64,000 bases of DNA from Candidatus Woesearchaeota archaeon (GTDB taxonomy: Archaea > Nanobdellota > Nanobdellia > Woesearchaeales > ARS49), in assembly GCA_019322895.1 (NCBI GenBank), contig JAHWHZ010000001.1, positions 620,001 to 684,000 on the forward strand. The letters run 5' to 3'. Of the stretch, positions 17,200-23,271 are shown piece after piece; position 1 is the stretch's first letter, and each line of letters opens with the position of its first letter. The notes below the pieces were generated by a model. It was not told the origin of the DNA and searched no databases. It saw only the letters and a program-made list of their open reading frames with translations. The translations under genes and the position numbers were made by a program.

Positions 17200-17619
17200 T
17201 TATTCCTCTAGAAGCTCAGAAACCATCTGTGTCTTGCTCTCAGTTTCCTTGAACTCTTTAAGCCTGTCTCTCAGCTCTCTCTTCAATATTGCAATGTCTT
17301 TCCACTTGTCTATCTTTTCCTTGACCTTGAACTGGTCCAGCTCTATCTGCTTCTGCCTTATTCGTGCTTTTTCCTGCTCCTCCATGTCAGAGGTGGAGAG
17401 AATAAGGTTGCTCAGGCTGGTCTTTATCTTGTCAGCTTCAGATAGAATTTGGCTGTGCAATTCTTCTCTTAATTGTATCTGTCCTTGGATATCCATTACA
17501 GCTTCTTTAGTCAGGTTGACCTTGTCTTGCTGCATTGCCTCAAGAACTTTAGATACATCCTTTTCCTTCTTCAAAGAAGGAACCTTGATCTTGTCGATTG
17601 AGAATTTTTTCTTTTTCAT
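17200..17619 (-). CDS. Coiled-coil protein paired with the ATPase
   Basis: The likely start is the ATG at 17619 (139 residues); a GTG nine bases upstream is in frame. The protein is charged and predicted helical, with a basic N-terminus (KKKKFSIDKIK) and a long coiled coil from about residue 30 to the end. It has no membrane segment. The ATPase follows after one base, so they are co-expressed and may form a complex. Its promoter probably lies at 17676-17687 (CATTTAAATAAT on the minus strand). Confidence 0.65.
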   Translation of the reverse strand: MKKKKFSIDKIKVPSLKKEKDVSKVLEAMQQDKVNLTKEAVMDIQGQIQLREELHSQILSEADKIKTSLSNLILSTSDMEEQEKARIRQKQIELDQFKVKEKIDKWKDIAILKRELRDRLKEFKETESKTQMVSELLEE

Positions 17620-17694
17620 CTTCCACACGTATTCCCCGGTATTCCCACGTTTTCCAAGGTTTAGGAATATACCGAATTATTTAAATGTTTTTAT

Positions 17695-17710
17695 TTTTCT
17701 ATATAGAAAA
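17695..17710. promoter_or_regulatory. Second copy of the TTTTCTATATAGAAAA palindrome
   Basis: This perfect 16-base palindrome lies between the terminator of the small-protein operon (17719-17752) and the TATA-like sequence of the coiled-coil/ATPase operon. It could act in termination, or as an operator for the downstream promoter. Confidence 0.5.
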
Positions 17711-17718
17711 GAATTAAG

Positions 17719-17752
17719 AAAAAAAAGGAGGAATTTGAAGTTCCTCCTTTTG
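17719..17752 (-). terminator. Terminator of the small-protein operon
   Basis: AAAAGGAGGAA and TTCCTCCTTTT form a perfect 11-bp stem around a short loop. On the minus strand it is followed by a run of eight T. It lies a few bases after the stop codon of the last small gene (17759). Confidence 0.7.
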
Positions 17753-17758
17753 CCCTAG

Positions 17759-17899
17759 TTATCTTTTCCTGGCAAGCCTTGTGCTCCTCTTCTTGGCTTG
17801 CATCCCCCCATTCACGTATTTGAGCTTTTTCCTCTGGCTGTCCTCGATGGGTTCTCCCTTCTTCTCCTCAAGCTGCTCAACAAATTTGCGCTTTTTCAA
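17759..17899 (-). CDS. Small basic soluble protein, 46 aa
   Basis: From a TTG at 17899 the frame encodes a very basic protein (MKKRKFVEQLEEKK ... QAKKRSTRLARKR) without a membrane segment, unlike its neighbours. GGGAG lies seven bases upstream. A 13-codon frame starting TTG near 17943 behind AAAGGA ends in a TGA that overlaps this start, which may mean coupling. It may bind nucleic acid. It is the last gene before the terminator hairpin. Confidence 0.5.
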   Translation of the reverse strand: MKKRKFVEQLEEKKGEPIEDSQRKKLKYVNGGMQAKKRSTRLARKR

Positions 17900-17959
17900 G
17901 GCATTCTCCCTTCCCTTACTTTGAAATAAAAGAAACAATTCAAGCTAAGTCCTTTCCTG

Positions 17960-18265
17960 TTAGTGGTGCACAAAGGATATGACCAGCATCAGTGCCATTC
18001 CGACCAAAATGGATACTGACGCGACTGCCTGCACCTGCCTTAGAAAGAATGCGAACTCTGGCGCGGGCGAGTTTCTGGCGTCTTCTTTTGTCCTCGCATT
18101 GCCCGCATTCAATGCAAGAATAAGAATCGGCCCGTTAGTCATCAACAGCAGGAATGCCAATCCATTCTCCCCCGCGATGATTGCGACAATCGTGAGCGTG
18201 CTCAAGACAATCGCAGTGATTGCAGCAAATCCTGCCAACACTTGTGAAGCCTTGCTTGTTGCCAA
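17960..18265 (-). CDS. Membrane protein, three predicted helices, 101 aa
   Basis: The start is a TTG at 18265, set by GAAAGGAGGTGAG six bases upstream. The protein has hydrophobic segments at about residues 8-30, 34-54 and 80-99, and a charged loop (NARTKEDARNSPAPE) between the second and third. No family is recognised. It belongs to the minus-strand array of small membrane proteins. Confidence 0.7.
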   Translation of the reverse strand: MATSKASQVLAGFAAITAIVLSTLTIVAIIAGENGLAFLLLMTNGPILILALNAGNARTKEDARNSPAPEFAFFLRQVQAVASVSILVGMALMLVISFVHH

Positions 18266-18282
18266 GCCTCACCTCCTTTCTG

Positions 18283-18423
18283 TTACACACGCATTTCATT
18301 AAGATGATCCGCGACCTCATCTATGAAAGCGCCTAAGAAAAGTAACGATAGATACCCGACTGCCAGCGAGACCAGAAGTGCTCTGCCAAGCAGACCTGAA
18401 AGTCTTTTGCCAAGCGCTTTCAG
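18283..18423 (-). CDS. Single-helix membrane protein, 46 aa, apparent CTG start
   Basis: Between a perfect Shine-Dalgarno (AAAGGAGGTGAACC) and the stop at 18283 the only open frame starts with CTG at 18423; no in-frame ATG, GTG or TTG lies near, and TGA precedes the CTG. The product (MKALGKRLSGLLGRALL...) is an amphipathic basic N-terminus followed by a membrane helix (about residues 15-35) and an acidic tail. The stop is followed within a few bases by the ribosome binding site of the next gene. Confidence 0.6.
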   Translation of the reverse strand: MKALGKRLSGLLGRALLVSLAVGYLSLLFLGAFIDEVADHLNEMRV

Positions 18424-18441
18424 GGTTCACCTCCTTTCTTG

Positions 18442-18525
18442 TTAAGCTGGAATGTCGAAAAATGCGGCGGCAGCCAGGCCAATCCCGACTAATAACGCCA
18501 CAATGATAAACAGTCCAACGTCCAA
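18442..18525 (-). CDS. Tiny membrane protein, 27 aa
   Basis: Only 27 codons, from a TTG at 18525 preceded by GAAAGGAGGCAAGGC. Nearly the whole product is one membrane helix (VGLFIIVALLVGIGLAAAAF) with a short FDIPA tail. Gene status rests on the strong ribosome binding site, tight packing and composition like its neighbours. Confidence 0.6.
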   Translation of the reverse strand: MDVGLFIIVALLVGIGLAAAAFFDIPA

Positions 18526-18543
18526 GCCTTGCCTCCTTTCTTG

Positions 18544-18666
18544 TTAAAAAACTCCTAAGATGAATCCCAGGATTATGCCGGCAGTGCTCAAGAGCATTAT
18601 TGCCAGGAAAATCCCCAACCAAAATGCTTTTTGGGCTTTTTTGTGAGCCAGTTCCAGGCCGTGCAT
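18544..18666 (-). CDS. Single-helix membrane protein, 40 aa
   Basis: From ATG 18666 behind AAAGGAGGTGAGC. The N-terminus (MHGLELAHKKAQKA) is amphipathic and the rest is one long hydrophobic segment rich in Gly, Ile and Leu. It lacks any recognised family and belongs to the small-protein operon. Confidence 0.65.
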   Translation of the reverse strand: MHGLELAHKKAQKAFWLGIFLAIMLLSTAGIILGFILGVF

Positions 18667-18677
18667 GCTCACCTCCT

Positions 18678-19028
18678 TTAAGGCCTGTAATTCTGTGCAA
18701 AGTCCAGGAGTGTCCCCAAGGTTGCGCCGAACACTGCCACTGGTATGCCAATCAGCAGCAGTATAAGGTCTGCCTTGCTTAGGTCAGTCTGTTCATTGGA
18801 ACTTTTGTTTGAGAGTTTGCCCCCTTTCTTTTTCTTTGGCAGTCCATTGCTGCATATGAATAAACTGCACAAGAATAAAGCCGGCACCACCAAGACAAAC
18901 ATGCCTGCTGTGATTCTTTCTGACAGCAGGACTTCTTTTGCGAAGACGGCTGTTTTGAATGCAGGAGTAATGATTGCCCCTGCCAGGATCCCCAGTAGGA
19001 ATATTGTCGTGCTTATGCCCCGGTCCAT
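18678..19028 (-). CDS. Membrane protein, three predicted helices, 116 aa
   Basis: The largest protein of the array. ATG 19028 follows AAAGGGGGTGAA. Hydrophobic segments lie at about residues 6-24, 42-60 and 88-107. A Lys/Ser/Asn-rich loop (PKKKKGGKLSNKSSNEQTD) separates the second and third. It may be the scaffold for the single-helix partners, but this is only inferred from size. Confidence 0.7.
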   Translation of the reverse strand: MDRGISTTIFLLGILAGAIITPAFKTAVFAKEVLLSERITAGMFVLVVPALFLCSLFICSNGLPKKKKGGKLSNKSSNEQTDLSKADLILLLIGIPVAVFGATLGTLLDFAQNYRP

Positions 19029-19080
19029 TTCACCCCCTTTCAGATTTTTGCTACTTTCACGTCATCGTGTTTTTATTTGA

Positions 19081-19096
19081 GGTTTGCCTCCTTTCG
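19081..19096 (-). promoter_or_regulatory. Orphan Shine-Dalgarno without a usable frame
   Basis: GAAAGGAGGCAAACC matches the ribosome binding sites of the neighbouring genes, but the following sequence has no open frame of more than a few codons. It may mark a decayed gene, a leader peptide, or a small frame broken by mutation. Confidence 0.4.
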
Positions 19097-19108
19097 ATTA
19101 GGCTTTTT

Positions 19109-19291
19109 TCAGACGGCCTTTGTTGACGCCTTTTTGCCTTTGCAAAACTCCTGGAGCTGGTACAGGCCTTCCATCAGCAGGAGAAAGAGTATCACAAGCG
19201 GCCCCACTGTGATACAGAAGAAGAAGCCCCAGAGCAGTTTTGCAGGCTCTTGTTCAGGCGTTACGGTCTTGACAGGTGGTTCTTGTTTCAA
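19109..19291 (-). CDS. Single-helix membrane protein, 60 aa
   Basis: TTG start at 19291, set by GAAAGGAGGTAAC. A Pro/Glu-rich N-terminus (KQEPPVKTVTPEQEPAK) is followed by a long hydrophobic helix (about residues 19-45) and a basic tail (CKGKKASTKAV). The layout suggests one exposed acidic segment and a positively charged inside. Confidence 0.65.
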   Translation of the reverse strand: MKQEPPVKTVTPEQEPAKLLWGFFFCITVGPLVILFLLLMEGLYQLQEFCKGKKASTKAV

Positions 19292-19304
19292 GTTACCTCC
19301 TTTC

Positions 19305-19451
19305 TTAGATTACTCTGAAGATGAATAAGACCCACACGCTAAGTACGAATGCCCCCATTCCGCAGATGATTAAGGATCCGATGAATCGGCAGACTTTTGC
19401 GAATTTTTCTGGCAAGAAGAGCTCTGCCAAGCCCAAATCTTCGTTTGCCAT
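19305..19451 (-). CDS. Single-helix membrane protein, 48 aa
   Basis: ATG 19451 lies after GAAAGGAGTCAAGC. A soluble N-terminus of about 22 residues (MANEDLGLAELFLPEKFAKV) precedes a C-terminal membrane helix with two Cys near its start. The stop lies 14 bases before the next gene's TTG, with the ribosome binding site in the gap. Confidence 0.65.
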   Translation of the reverse strand: MANEDLGLAELFLPEKFAKVCRFIGSLIICGMGAFVLSVWVLFIFRVI

Positions 19452-19465
19452 GCTTGACTCCTTTC

Positions 19466-19576
19466 TTATGTGTTGGCGAGTGTGTTAAGGAACACCCAGG
19501 TGCCGATTAAGGCAATTACTACGTAAGGAAGCAAAATCCAGGATGCGATTGCGCCTTCTCTTATTATCTTCTTCAT
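19466..19576 (-). CDS. Single-helix membrane protein, 36 aa
   Basis: ATG 19576 lies after GAAAGGAGGTTGA. Start MKKIIREGAIA, then one hydrophobic helix with two Trp, then a short polar NTLANT tail. Basic N-terminus suggests N-inside orientation. No family recognised. Confidence 0.65.
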   Translation of the reverse strand: MKKIIREGAIASWILLPYVVIALIGTWVFLNTLANT

Positions 19577-19588
19577 TCAACCTCCTTT

Positions 19589-19798
19589 CTAGCCTGCCGA
19601 ACATACTCCACACAGTACGAGAAGACCTATGAGTGCGAGCAGTAGAACAAGGCACCCTTGTGCCAAAACGTCGACTCCGGTTGTCTCTTCATCCTCGTCA
19701 TCGAAATTGTCTGGGTCTCCTCCCATGAACAAGATGAGTTTTCTTTCGTCTTTCGAAAAATCATTATCATTGCTTTTCGGCCTTACACCTTTTCGCAT
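19589..19798 (-). CDS. Tail-anchored membrane protein, 69 aa
   Basis: ATG 19798 follows GAAAGGAAGTGAA. The first 40 residues are soluble and highly charged, with an acidic patch (GDPDNFDDEDEETTG), and the C-terminus is one membrane helix (GCLVLLLALIGLLVLCG). The acidic domain could bind a basic partner such as the protein at 17759. Confidence 0.7.
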   Translation of the reverse strand: MRKGVRPKSNDNDFSKDERKLILFMGGDPDNFDDEDEETTGVDVLAQGCLVLLLALIGLLVLCGVCSAG

Positions 19799-19837
19799 TT
19801 CACTTCCTTTCTCTTATTCTGAAAATAGTTTAAATTC

Positions 19838-19996
19838 TTACTTGCAGGCCTGGTGCAAGAGGCCCATGAAGAACATGCTGAATGAGAATATCAGCGCTGT
19901 GATGACTGCTGTTTCAACGATAAAATCCGCGATTTTCTTGTTGGTTTTTGAAAGGTCTTTTGTCCAATAATACCAGAGGTTGAACAATTGATCCAT
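19838..19996 (-). CDS. Single-helix membrane protein, 52 aa, first gene of the operon
   Basis: ATG 19996 follows the strongest ribosome binding site of the set, GGAAAGGAGGTGAGAA. The N-terminus is aromatic (MDQLFNLWYYWTKDLSKTNK); a helix at about residues 28-46 and a short HQACK tail follow. A promoter with TATAACTTTAT lies about 75 bases upstream. Confidence 0.65.
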   Translation of the reverse strand: MDQLFNLWYYWTKDLSKTNKKIADFIVETAVITALIFSFSMFFMGLLHQACK

Positions 19997-20024
19997 TTCT
20001 CACCTCCTTTCCAAGGTTTTCCCT

Positions 20025-20090
20025 TTAGAACTGGTTCTAATCTATGATTAAGAGCAGACTGCACTCTAGAATAAAGTTATAGGTTTTCCG
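20025..20090 (-). promoter_or_regulatory. Promoter and operator of the small-protein operon
   Basis: On the minus strand CGGAAAACC (BRE-like, 20082-20090) is followed by TATAACTTTAT (20071-20081). Further down TTAGAAC and GTTCTAA (20025-20040) form an inverted repeat with a two-base centre, between the expected transcription start and the first ATG, a usual operator position. Confidence 0.45.
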
Positions 20091-20119
20091 CAATCACGCG
20101 TTTTATCGTCGGTGATTGC
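20082..20119 (-). promoter_or_regulatory. 38-base element, copy 2, upstream of the operon
   Basis: Same orientation and 30/38 identity with 15396-15433, 4,686 bases away. CAATCAC pairs perfectly with GTGATTG here. At two stem positions where the copies differ (C-G here, T-A in copy 1) both sides change together. The loop CGTTTTnTCGTCG is conserved, so the folded form seems selected. Confidence 0.5.
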
Positions 20120-20336
20120 TGCAGGATTCTGAAGACTTTCTGTCTTTCTTTGAATCCAAAGCCAGTTGATTCCTTGCTTCGGCTTTTCCAGCCTGAAGTT
20201 TCAGTAATCATCTGACCTTTGCGGCCCCCATTCTACACTCTGTGTGTTTTTGGAAAAAATTTTGTTTTAAGAAGTAAAGTAAGTATATCTTATTTTTAAA
20301 GTTTCGTGTCTCAATGATGCCTTGCGTAGTCTTAAG

Positions 20337-20427
20337 TTTTATATGCTGTATCTGATACCTCAGGAATACTTCTTGTTATTTGTATGTGAAGTATTCCTGA
20401 TGGTGCTCAAGAACCTTTGGTTCTTGA
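20337..20427 (+). ncRNA. Possible small structured RNA
   Basis: The stretch 20120-20478 has no gene. It contains TTTTATAT (20338-20345), then a perfect 13-bp stem (20360-20372 with 20388-20400) and directly after it a perfect 8-bp hairpin (20408-20415 with 20419-20426, loop TTT). The two stacked hairpins behind a TATA-like box suggest a small RNA; strand and class are not certain. They could also be the terminator region of the DRG gene. Confidence 0.35.
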
Positions 20428-20478
20428 CAAATCTGAGAAACAGGTGATTAAAGAAGCAAACGGAGCGCATCATTGCTC

Positions 20479-21573
20479 TCAAGTTATATGTATCTCTATA
20501 ATATCGCCGTCTTCAAGCTTCTTGTCCAGTTTATGGAATATCTGTCCTGGAAACTTTGCAGATTTGCCCCATATCTTTGCATACTTGAATTTTTTAACAA
20601 AATCCCTGTGTATCTTCCTGCACACCCCTTCTATTGTTATTCCTTTGCGCACAATCATCGGCTCTTCCAGGTCAGGGTTCTTGCCCACTTCTTTCATGAA
20701 CAGTCTCATCAAGTTAAGTTTCTGGAATATTGCTTCTTTCAGTTCTGGAATGTTCTCTCCTTTTTCTGCGCTCACGACTAAGTCCGGCTTTATTTCTTTT
20801 ATCAGTTTTTTTCTTTTCTCCTCGCTTACAGCATCTATTTTTGTTATGACAGTCAATGCAGGAATGTAATTCCTGTTTCCTTCTATTGCATCTATGAATG
20901 CATCAATGTCTATCTTGCTCCTGATGACCACGTCTGCATTGTTTATCTTCAGTTCTTTTAGAATGTCCTGCATTGTTTTCTTGGATATGCCTAATTTTAC
21001 GGTGCTTCCTATGCTTATTCCGCCTTTTGGCTTTTTCTTCACTTTAACATCAGGTTTTTTCTGGTTTATCCGCACATTTGCGTCATATATCTCTTTCAGT
21101 ATTGTCTTGTAATGTCCTGGATGTTTTGCATCAACAAGTATCAGGACAAGGTCAGAGTTCCGAACCATTGAAAGTATCTCTCTGCCTCTTCCTTTTCCTG
21201 CAGCTGCCCCAGAGATAATCCCTGGAATGTCAAGGATTTGTATCTTTGCAAAATTATATTCTAATAATCCAGGAACAACATCCAGTGTCGTGAATTCATA
21301 AGCCCCAATCTTTGATTTTGCTTTTGTTATTGCATTAAGTAGTGTGCTTTTTCCTACTGAAGGAAAGCCTAATAAGACTACAGTTGCATCTCCTGATTTC
21401 TTGACACCAAAGCCCTGTCCAGCTGTTTTCTTGGATGCTTGTTTCTCTATCTTCTCTCTAAGCTTAGCAATACGAGCTTTAACAACACCAAAATGGTGCT
21501 CAGTGGCTTTGTTGTATTGTGTTTTTTTCAGTTCTGCTTCTAGTTCCTTTATCTTTGCTGCTGCATCTGCCAT
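20479..21573 (-). CDS. drg: DRG-family GTP-binding protein with TGS domain
   Basis: The 364-residue protein has a helical N-terminus, G1 GFPSVGKST, switch region TTLDVVPG, G3 DIPG, G4 TKID and a C-terminal TGS domain ending in LEDGDIIEIHIT. Archaeal and eukaryotic DRG GTPases of the Obg superfamily bind translating ribosomes. It is probably a lone transcript with a TATA-like TTTTTAAACC before the start. Confidence 0.9.
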   Translation of the reverse strand: MADAAAKIKELEAELKKTQYNKATEHHFGVVKARIAKLREKIEKQASKKTAGQGFGVKKSGDATVVLLGFPSVGKSTLLNAITKAKSKIGAYEFTTLDVVPGLLEYNFAKIQILDIPGIISGAAAGKGRGREILSMVRNSDLVLILVDAKHPGHYKTILKEIYDANVRINQKKPDVKVKKKPKGGISIGSTVKLGISKKTMQDILKELKINNADVVIRSKIDIDAFIDAIEGNRNYIPALTVITKIDAVSEEKRKKLIKEIKPDLVVSAEKGENIPELKEAIFQKLNLMRLFMKEVGKNPDLEEPMIVRKGITIEGVCRKIHRDFVKKFKYAKIWGKSAKFPGQIFHKLDKKLEDGDIIEIHIT

Positions 21574-21627
21574 AAAGGAATTTTTAATAGCAAAGGTTTA
21601 AAAATATTGTCCTTTTTTTAGGTGTGC

Positions 21628-22167
21628 ATGGATATCATCAGGGATGCAAAAACTTATCTTGGCCCTACAATAAATAATGTCATAACTGCAATCATCATTC
21701 TTTTAATCGGTTTTATCATCGCAAAATTAATCAGCAGGTTGGTGCAGAGGATTTTGCATGAGGCAGAACTTGATTCTTTACTGAAAAAGGCAGGGGCAAA
21801 GGTCTCTTTTGAGCTTGCCTTGTCGCATATTGCAGAATATTTTGTTTATTTCATAACAATCATATTTGCATTGAATGTATTAGGCATAACTGCTTTTGTG
21901 ATGTACATACTTGCGATTGCAGCAGTCGCTGTATTGATAATATCAGTCTTCCTTGGCATGAAGGATTTCATACCTAATTTCATGGCAGGCTGGTATATCT
22001 ACAGGAAAGATCTGTTGAAAGAAGGCAAGAAAGTGAAGATAAACGGTGTTTCAGGAAAAGTCGTGAAGATGAGCCTTTTGAATGCAAGGATAAAGACGCC
22101 GAAGGGTGACTTGATTTACATGCCTAATTCTGTTATAATCAAGTCAAAGATAATCCAGAAGAAATAA
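21628..22167 (+). CDS. MscS-like mechanosensitive channel, small
   Basis: From ATG 21628 (a GTG at 21622 is also in frame) the product has about 179 residues: two or three N-terminal membrane helices and a short MscS beta domain (LKEGKKVKINGVSGKVVKMS, then KGDLIYMPNSVIIKS). MscS-type channels open on membrane tension and release solutes. The large cytoplasmic vestibule of full MscS is missing. Confidence 0.8.
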   Translation: MDIIRDAKTYLGPTINNVITAIIILLIGFIIAKLISRLVQRILHEAELDSLLKKAGAKVSFELALSHIAEYFVYFITIIFALNVLGITAFVMYILAIAAVAVLIISVFLGMKDFIPNFMAGWYIYRKDLLKEGKKVKINGVSGKVVKMSLLNARIKTPKGDLIYMPNSVIIKSKIIQKK

Positions 22168-22416
22168 TTATACTATCTCTAGTTCGCTCACGATGTTGAA
22201 TAATTGGGTTCTTGTGTCTGCCTGCATGTTATTGTCTTCAGTCAGCTCTTCAAGTGCATGCAGCGCCCTGCTGATTTTTATGGACCTTTCCTCTTGGCTT
22301 GTCTCAAGGTCTTTTATTGTTAGAGAAATCTTGCTTTTGACATTCTTAGGCACGCAGGAGTCTTCTTCTACTTCGCGCAACATGGCTATTACTGTGGTGA
22401 TTTTGTCTTGATTCAT
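22168..22416 (-). CDS. UPF0147 family protein
   Basis: An 82-residue all-helical protein with the UPF0147 pattern (IAMLREVEEDSCVPKNVK ... HALEELTEDNNM). The function is unknown. It directly follows the prefoldin beta gene (12-base gap) on the same strand, so it belongs to the eL43-rpoP-pfdB transcript. Confidence 0.85.
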   Translation of the reverse strand: MNQDKITTVIAMLREVEEDSCVPKNVKSKISLTIKDLETSQEERSIKISRALHALEELTEDNNMQADTRTQLFNIVSELEIV

Positions 22417-22428
22417 TGTGCATGCCTC

Positions 22429-22764
22429 TTATTTCTTTTTGAGTGCTGATAGTAACTCCTCTTGCAGTTTTTTTGCTTTTTCCTTGAGCTTTTTCTCTTC
22501 TTTGTCAAGGTTTGCTATCCTTAGGTCGATTATTTCTTTCTTCTGCTTAAGCTCTTTTTCCAGCTTTTCTTTTTCAGAAAGGACCATTATGTTGCCGACG
22601 ATCTTGTAGGCAGTCTTGCTTGTCTTCAGCTCTTTCAGCGCGTTCTCAACCTCAAACAGCTGTGTCTGGAACTGCTGTTTCTGCATAGCCATTGTCTGCA
22701 CCTGCTGTTCTATCAGTTGCAGCTGCCCTATGCTCTCTTGCGTCTCTTTTGATTTGTCAGTCAT
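22429..22764 (-). CDS. pfdB: Prefoldin beta subunit
   Basis: The 111-residue protein is the beta subunit of the hexameric chaperone prefoldin, which passes unfolded proteins to the thermosome. Two long coiled-coil helices flank a beta hairpin (AYKIVGNIMVLSEKEKL), as in the family. ATG overlaps the stop of rpoP (ATGA). Confidence 0.9.
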   Translation of the reverse strand: MTDKSKETQESIGQLQLIEQQVQTMAMQKQQFQTQLFEVENALKELKTSKTAYKIVGNIMVLSEKEKLEKELKQKKEIIDLRIANLDKEEKKLKEKAKKLQEELLSALKKK

Positions 22765-22898
22765 CTTGCTTTAACCTTTGTTATCTTTGATCTTGATTTG
22801 TATAATATCTTGCTTCCGCAGTAAGGGCATCTAACCCTCTTGCCCATCATGTCTTTTGATATCTTTTTGCCGCATTTAAAGCACGTGTATTTGACCAT
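22761..22898 (-). CDS. rpoP: RNA polymerase subunit P (Rpo12)
   Basis: A 45-codon gene. The product MVKYTCFKCGKKIS ... RVRCPYCGSKILYK has the CxxC...CxxC zinc ribbon of archaeal subunit P/eukaryotic Rpb12. The stop overlaps the ATG of pfdB, and the start lies two bases after the eL43 stop. The order eL43-rpoP-prefoldin beta is a known archaeal arrangement. Confidence 0.92.
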   Translation of the reverse strand: MVKYTCFKCGKKISKDMMGKRVRCPYCGSKILYKSRSKITKVKAR

Positions 22899-22900
22899 TT

Positions 22901-23179
22901 TTATGCTTCAGCCTCTTCTTTTTTTTCAGTAGCTTCTTCAGTGACTATTGCCACTGGAGCTTTTTTCTTCAAGAAATATGCTCTGCCGGTGAATTTTGCC
23001 TTGCATTTACTGCATTCATATATTCCTGCAGAGATTCTTTTTGCTTTTGGCCTGTCGCAGTAAGGGCATATCTGTGGCTTTCGCTGCTGTTTCTCTACTT
23101 TTGCAAGCTTGAATTTCACTGTCCTTCCATACCTTGGCCCGAATCGTTTAGCAGGACCAAGCCCCTTTTCAACTGCCAT
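22901..23179 (-). CDS. rpl37ae: Ribosomal protein eL43 (L37Ae)
   Basis: The 92-residue protein shows KRFGPRYGRTVKFKL and a zinc finger with CPYC and CSKC, as in eL43 of the large subunit. An acidic 20-residue tail is extra. It heads the operon with rpoP, pfdB and the UPF0147 gene. It is divergent from prf1. Confidence 0.93.
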   Translation of the reverse strand: MAVEKGLGPAKRFGPRYGRTVKFKLAKVEKQQRKPQICPYCDRPKAKRISAGIYECSKCKAKFTGRAYFLKKKAPVAIVTEEATEKKEEAEA

Positions 23180-23238
23180 AGCACTCTAAGAACCACGAGT
23201 CATTTAAAAAGGTTACTAAAAACGCACTAAGGTACAAA

Positions 23239-23249
23239 CTTTTATAAAC
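23239..23249 (+). promoter_or_regulatory. TATA box of prf1
   Basis: CTTTTATAAAC lies about 25 bases before the ATG at 23272, giving a leaderless or nearly leaderless transcript. Confidence 0.55.
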
Positions 23250-23271
23250 CCCCTCTCTAATAATTCTGTGT

